Source: CAYOZL01 sp964408435
GTDB lineage: Bacteria; Bdellovibrionota_C; UBA2361; SZUA-149; CAYOZL01
DNA: 17,921 nt
Assembly (NCBI GenBank): GCA_964408435.1
Contig: CAYOZL010000049.1
Coordinates: 1 to 17,921, forward strand
Direction of reading: 5' to 3'
Part shown: one piece after another, positions 14,676 to 17,921 of the stretch
Numbering within the stretch: the first letter of the stretch is position 1
How the letters are laid out: the number at the start of each line of letters is the position of its first letter
Translations under genes and position numbers: made by a program
The notes under the pieces: generated by a model
The model's input: only the letters and a program-made list of their open reading frames with translations
What the model was told of the DNA's origin: nothing
The model's database searches: none

Positions 14676-14742
14676 TATACTAATTCGTAGCTAGTATATT
14701 GCCGAAAGCATTTGGATACAACAATATAGTTGAGCTACTTAG
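14676..14742 (-). repeat. Intergenic repeated element, copy 2 (ruvX-mltG spacer)
   Basis: Read on the minus strand, this starts with CTAAGT (14742-14737), whose TAA is the ruvX stop. It continues through CAACTATATTG, the 16-mer TTCGGCAATATACTAG (plus-strand 14691-14706), and ends with TAGTATA. The TATATTG/CAATATA dyad pairs 14722-14728 with 14695-14701, and the second dyad pairs TATACTA 14676-14682 with TAGTATA 14692-14698. The left edge AGCTACTTAG (14733-14742) can pair with CTAGGTAGCT (14756-14765) inside ruvX, with one G-T wobble. All three pairings have counterparts in copy 1. The mltG ATG lies 8 bases beyond the element. Confidence 0.65.
14693..14721 (-). promoter_or_regulatory. Promoter candidate within repeated element, copy 2
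   Basis: On the minus strand, TTGTAT (plus-strand 14716-14721) and TATACT (14693-14698) are 17 bases apart, with TTCGGCAA just before the -10 exactly as in copy 1. A start near 14686 would leave a leader of about 20 bases before mltG. The -35 is weak beyond TTG. The pair is embedded in the TATATTG/CAATATA dyad. Confidence 0.45.
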
Positions 14743-15167
14743 TTTTTAATAGACTCTAGGTAGCTTTGTAAGATTAGAGATGCAGAGGCCCTATCTCTAG
14801 CATTTGCTCTATCTTTGTTGAGTAGCTTACTGCCTATTAGGCTTCTTTCTGCTTCTACACTGCTAAACCTTTCATCCCATTGTTTAATTTCACAATTATG
14901 ACAGTTTTCTTTTAGAGTTTTATTTAGCTTTTTTATGAAGTTTTTAGTTTTTTTTGCTTGTTCCCCAGCCTTGCCGCTTAATTCAATAGGCATGCCTACT
15001 ATTATTAGCTCACATTGGTGCTCTTGTGCTAATTTAAGAATTTTTAGATAAGCACTCTCTTTATCTCTATTAATACTACAATAGGGAGATGCAATAATCT
15101 TTAGTGGATCAGTTAATGCAACACCAATTCTCTTATCGCCAACGTCTAAAGCCAAAATCCTACTCAT
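14739..15167 (-). CDS. ruvX: Putative Holliday-junction resolvase-like nuclease RuvX/YqgF
   Basis: This 142-residue protein has the usual length and motifs of the RuvX/YqgF RNase H-fold family, implicated in pre-16S rRNA processing and recombination. The first acidic residue is D8 in LALDVGDKRIGVALTD. IIVGMPIELSGKAG lies at 55-68, the second acidic pair in WDERFSS (D98, E99), and the last in ARDRASASLILQSYL with D125. The ATG at 15167 has only a distant AGGA (11 bases). It is head-to-head with the M23 gene and is the first gene of the minus-strand run. Its stop codon lies inside the repeated element, 71 bases before mltG. Confidence 0.93.
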   Translation of the reverse strand: MSRILALDVGDKRIGVALTDPLKIIASPYCSINRDKESAYLKILKLAQEHQCELIIVGMPIELSGKAGEQAKKTKNFIKKLNKTLKENCHNCEIKQWDERFSSVEAERSLIGSKLLNKDRANARDRASASLILQSYLESIKN

Positions 15168-15193
15168 TGAGAAACCAATCCTACAGGAAAAAG

Positions 15194-16486
15194 TTGAGCT
15201 TTAGAAGTTTTTTACCACTATTAATTTTATGCACTGCGGTTTTTATCTTCTATTTAATTAAGCCTGTTTTTAAAGATTCTACTTCCCTTACAAATTCCCT
15301 TTCAAAAGTTATTGCACCAGAACAATTAATTACCTCAGTTCCAATACTATTAAAAAAAAATAAACTAAGTACTTTAGCTGCAATAAATTTTAAATCTTTT
15401 GATATAAGACATAAGATAAAAAAGGGAGAAACCTTAGAACAAATTATAAAAGGATACGGCCTTGGTAAAGTAGAAGTTAAAGGTGAGCCTGTAGTATTAA
15501 AATTTGGTAGGAAAATTGATTTTGAAGTTGACTCTCAAGGAGAGCTTCAAAAAATTACAGTTCCAATAGATAATCTAAAAAAACAAGAGATTATCAGAAA
15601 AGAAAATTCAGTTTTTGCTTCAAGCTTTACTAATTATAAGCTTAGCCTCAGTGAGAAAATAGCTATTGGAAAAATTGAAACTTCATTTGCTGCAGAAATA
15701 CAAAGAGCAGGAATTCCATATGAAGTGGTAGATGAGTTAGTTGATATATTTTCAGGGAAAATTTCTTTTCAAAGAGATTTACAAAAAGGAGATCGTTTTG
15801 TTGTAATTTATCAAGATAAATTAAAAGAAGATGGTACTTCTGCAGGAGAAGTGAATATTTTAGCTGCAATGATTGAAGTAGCTAAAAAAGAAAATGTAGC
15901 TGTTCAATATAAGAATTCTAAAAAAGAGGCGCATTACTTCGACCAAGATGGAAAAATATACAGCAGTGCTTTTCTAAGATACCCACTTAAATTTTCTAGA
16001 ATAAGTAGCCATTTTTCAAAATCTAGAATGCATCCTGTTCTTAAATCTAGAAAGGCTCATTTAGGAGTTGATTTCGCCGCTCCTAAAGGCACGCCGGTAA
16101 GAACAGTAGCAGATGGTGTTGTTACTTTTTCTGGAAGAAAAAGAGGTGCTGGAATTATGGTTAAAATAAAACATAACCAAAGAATTTCTACTGCATATCT
16201 ACATTTATCAAAAATTCATAAAGGCATTAAAAATAAAGTGAAAGTTAAAAAAGGTGAGCTAATAGGTTATGTGGGCTCAACAGGTTGGGCTACAGGGCCT
16301 CATTTACATTTTTCACTATATGATGGGAAAAAAGCAGTTAATCCTTTAAAAGCAAAGTTGCTAATGAAGTCTGCTAAAGTTGTATCTAAAGAAAAAATAG
16401 ACCCTAGTTATTTAAAAAGAGCTTTATTTACTTTAGAACATTATAAAAAGGTGAACTTAGATCACGTTTACCAATCCAAGCTTTAA
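15194..16486 (+). CDS. Membrane-anchored M23-family murein endopeptidase, MepM-like
   Basis: This gene encodes a predicted D,D-endopeptidase (lysostaphin-like zinc peptidase) that would cut peptidoglycan cross-links in the periplasm. The start was set at TTG 15194 because AGGA lies 5 bases upstream and the protein then begins directly with its TM anchor (about 6-22); this gives 430 residues. Longer frames from GTG 15104, ATG 15116 or TTG 15167 would run into ruvX. An OapA/LysM-like part (about 70-95, KIKKGETLEQIIKGYGL) precedes the LytM domain. RISSHFSKSRMHP is followed by zinc ligands H289 and D293 in HLGVD, H337 in YLHLS, and H370/H372 in GPHLHF. The layout matches MepM of gammaproteobacteria. 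The RNA methyltransferase gene begins 2 bases after the stop. Confidence 0.9.
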   Translation: MSFRSFLPLLILCTAVFIFYLIKPVFKDSTSLTNSLSKVIAPEQLITSVPILLKKNKLSTLAAINFKSFDIRHKIKKGETLEQIIKGYGLGKVEVKGEPVVLKFGRKIDFEVDSQGELQKITVPIDNLKKQEIIRKENSVFASSFTNYKLSLSEKIAIGKIETSFAAEIQRAGIPYEVVDELVDIFSGKISFQRDLQKGDRFVVIYQDKLKEDGTSAGEVNILAAMIEVAKKENVAVQYKNSKKEAHYFDQDGKIYSSAFLRYPLKFSRISSHFSKSRMHPVLKSRKAHLGVDFAAPKGTPVRTVADGVVTFSGRKRGAGIMVKIKHNQRISTAYLHLSKIHKGIKNKVKVKKGELIGYVGSTGWATGPHLHFSLYDGKKAVNPLKAKLLMKSAKVVSKEKIDPSYLKRALFTLEHYKKVNLDHVYQSKL

Positions 16487-16488
16487 TT

Positions 16489-17787
16489 ATGTCAGATGTG
16501 CCGATGGAAGTAGTAGTTAGTATTAGAAGTCTTGCTTACGGTGGAGATGGAGTTGGTGAAGTAGTAGAAGGTCCAGAGGATTTACTTGGAATCACGTGCT
16601 TTGTACCCTTTAGCGCAATTGGTGAAAAGGTAACTGTTAAAGTACTAGAGAATAAAAAGCGCTATTTAAAAACAGAACTTATAAAAGTTTTAGAATCTTC
16701 AGAAGCTAGAGTTAGACCAGAGTGTGAATATTTTCTTTCATGTGGTGGTTGTGAATTGCAGCATATTGATTACGAAGAGCAATTACGTTCAAAAAAGGAA
16801 ATGCTAATAAGTGCTATGCGGGTAGGTAAAATACCAGTTTTAGCAATAGAAGCATTTACTGAGATTGTACCTGGTGAGCCATATCATTATAGAAGAAAAA
16901 TTAACTTACATGTTGATACAGAAGGTAGAGTTGGCTTTTTTAGGCCTAAGAGTAGAAGCTTAGTAGTTATAGATAAGTGCGCTATTTCAAGCGAAGCAAT
17001 AAATACTGCAATTCAAAAGTGTAGGAGCTTATCTAATAATTTATCTTTAACAAAAAAAATAAGTTCGATTGTAATAGAAGAAGATTCTAAAGGGTTTATT
17101 CTAGCATTTAAATCTCATTATGATTTAAATAAAAATGAAATAGATGATCTTTACGAAGACATTAAAAAAGAATTTAAGAATTTTTTAATTTTAATAAATA
17201 ATAAAATAGCAAGAGGTTTTGGCAGACAGTTAGTTGAATTAGATATTGATTCTAGAAATAAGTTACTAGTGCCAGTAGGAGATTTTTCTCAAGTAAATTG
17301 GCCAATCAATCTTAAGCTAATAGATTATGTAACTAATAAGTTTGAACTTGAATTGGGAAGCACTGTTTGTGATTTGTATTCAGGTGCAGGGAATTTCTCT
17401 ATTCCTTTTGCTTCAAAGGGTTATAAAGTTAATGCAGTTGAATCAAATAAAAACCTTGTTCAAGTAGGTAAGTCTTCAACTAAAAATTTAAATTTAGATA
17501 AGAGAATTAAATTTACTAGAGCTGATGTAAAAGATTATGTCTCTGTAAAACCACCACCAGCGGATTTAATAATAGCTGATCCTCCTAGAAATGGACTAGG
17601 GGCGCTTTGTAGTAAAATTAACTTTTCTAACAAAATGATTTTAATATCATGTTCGTTACCTAGTTTTGTAAGAGACTTAAGAAGCCTAACTGAAAATGGC
17701 TGGGATGTTAAAGAGATAAAAGCTTTTGATATGTTTTCTCAAACTTCACATTTAGAGATTGCTGCCTGCTTGGAGAAATCTATTTAG
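16489..17787 (+). CDS. SAM-dependent 5-methyluridine RNA methyltransferase (TrmA/RumA family)
   Basis: This 432-residue protein transfers a methyl group to C5 of a uridine in rRNA or tRNA. An N-terminal TRAM domain (about 5-68, with LAYGGDGVG) is followed by the 4Fe-4S cysteines C79, C85 and C88 (CEYFLSCGGC) and C164 (IDKC), as in RlmD/RumA. The Rossmann domain contains FSQVN (266-270), SAM-binding DLYSGAGNFS (295-304) and DPPRNGL (364-370). Nucleophile C388 is in ILISCSLPSFVRDL, and base E423 in DMFSQTSHLE. The iron-sulfur motif favours rRNA methyltransferases of the RlmD/RlmC type over TrmA, but the exact target cannot be read. It begins 2 bases after the M23 stop without its own SD, so coupled translation is likely. 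Confidence 0.93.
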   Translation: MSDVPMEVVVSIRSLAYGGDGVGEVVEGPEDLLGITCFVPFSAIGEKVTVKVLENKKRYLKTELIKVLESSEARVRPECEYFLSCGGCELQHIDYEEQLRSKKEMLISAMRVGKIPVLAIEAFTEIVPGEPYHYRRKINLHVDTEGRVGFFRPKSRSLVVIDKCAISSEAINTAIQKCRSLSNNLSLTKKISSIVIEEDSKGFILAFKSHYDLNKNEIDDLYEDIKKEFKNFLILINNKIARGFGRQLVELDIDSRNKLLVPVGDFSQVNWPINLKLIDYVTNKFELELGSTVCDLYSGAGNFSIPFASKGYKVNAVESNKNLVQVGKSSTKNLNLDKRIKFTRADVKDYVSVKPPPADLIIADPPRNGLGALCSKINFSNKMILISCSLPSFVRDLRSLTENGWDVKEIKAFDMFSQTSHLEIAACLEKSI

Positions 17788-17805
17788 CTAGGACTAGACT
17801 CGTTC

Positions 17806-17921
17806 TTAGTACTTTCCAAAGAAGTTATCTGTCTTATCGCTATATCTTGGAGCTGAAACATTATTCTTTGGTCTAGTTCTTCTAAGTTCACCTTCAATAG
17901 AATCTAATTTATTACCAAATG
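17806..17921 (-). CDS. C-terminal end of a gene truncated by the window edge
   Basis: On the minus strand an open frame enters from the right edge and ends at TAA (17806-17808). The last 37 residues start FGNKLDSIEGELRR and end SDKTDNFFGKY: a charged, helical-looking stretch then a polar tail. Codon usage matches the neighbours. No family can be assigned from this fragment. It converges on the methyltransferase gene with 18 bases between stop codons and no visible terminator hairpin. Confidence 0.55.
   Translation of the reverse strand, partial: FGNKLDSIEGELRRTRPKNNVSAPRYSDKTDNFFGKY

Noticed and set aside
15104..15193. Longer start (GTG 15104) for the M23 gene
   Set aside because: It would overlap ruvX by 64 bases and add a basic, non-signal N-terminus with no SD. 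The TTG at 15194 has AGGA and leads straight into the TM anchor.
17788..17805. Terminator between the convergent methyltransferase gene and the edge gene
   Set aside because: Only 18 bases separate the stops, and I see no stable stem followed by a T-run.

Overview
This is an AT-rich window (roughly 30% GC by eye) from a Gram-negative bacterium, most likely a proteobacterium. The evidence is a signal-peptide protein, an MltG transglycosylase, an M23 peptidase resembling gammaproteobacterial MepM, a TrmA/RumA-type RNA methyltransferase and a proteobacterial-style ferrochelatase. I cannot place it more finely. There are no RNA genes, insertion sequences, CRISPR arrays or prophage genes. Genes are tightly packed, and several use TTG or GTG starts that are supported by Shine-Dalgarno (SD) sequences.

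Layout. 1-268 is non-coding, with repeats and a leftward promoter candidate. An aldehyde dehydrogenase (minus) diverges from hemH (plus). hemH is followed by a structured spacer and an NAD(P)-binding SDR/DUF2867-like protein. From 15167 down to 4268 every gene is on the minus strand: ruvX, mltG, a membrane protein with a very long K/Q/N/E-rich tail, a MoxR AAA+ ATPase, a DUF58 protein, a BatA-like VWA protein, a large tandem-VWA protein with a GATase-like domain, and two genes I do not recognise (277 and 212 aa). Diverging from ruvX are an M23 endopeptidase and an RNA methyltransferase (plus). A truncated minus-strand gene enters at the right edge.

How the genes fit together. The moxR-DUF58-batA-vwa genes overlap or nearly touch and form a classic MoxR/VWA cluster, in which a AAA+ ATPase is thought to remodel targets presented by metal-dependent VWA proteins at the inner membrane. 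Here it sits directly downstream of mltG and near an M23 peptidase, which suggests a cell-envelope role (inference).

Most unusual feature. Two distant intergenic spacers, after hemH and between ruvX and mltG, carry the same roughly 50-85 base element in the same orientation relative to their genes. Both share an identical 16-mer. Both contain a TTG-N17-TATACT promoter-like pair wrapped in a dyad (TATATTG...CAATATA), followed by a second dyad. In both, the element's upstream edge can pair with the 3' end of the preceding coding sequence. A third, degenerate core with the same -35/17/-10 geometry lies at 49-77. This looks like a mobile or repeatedly used regulated promoter module.
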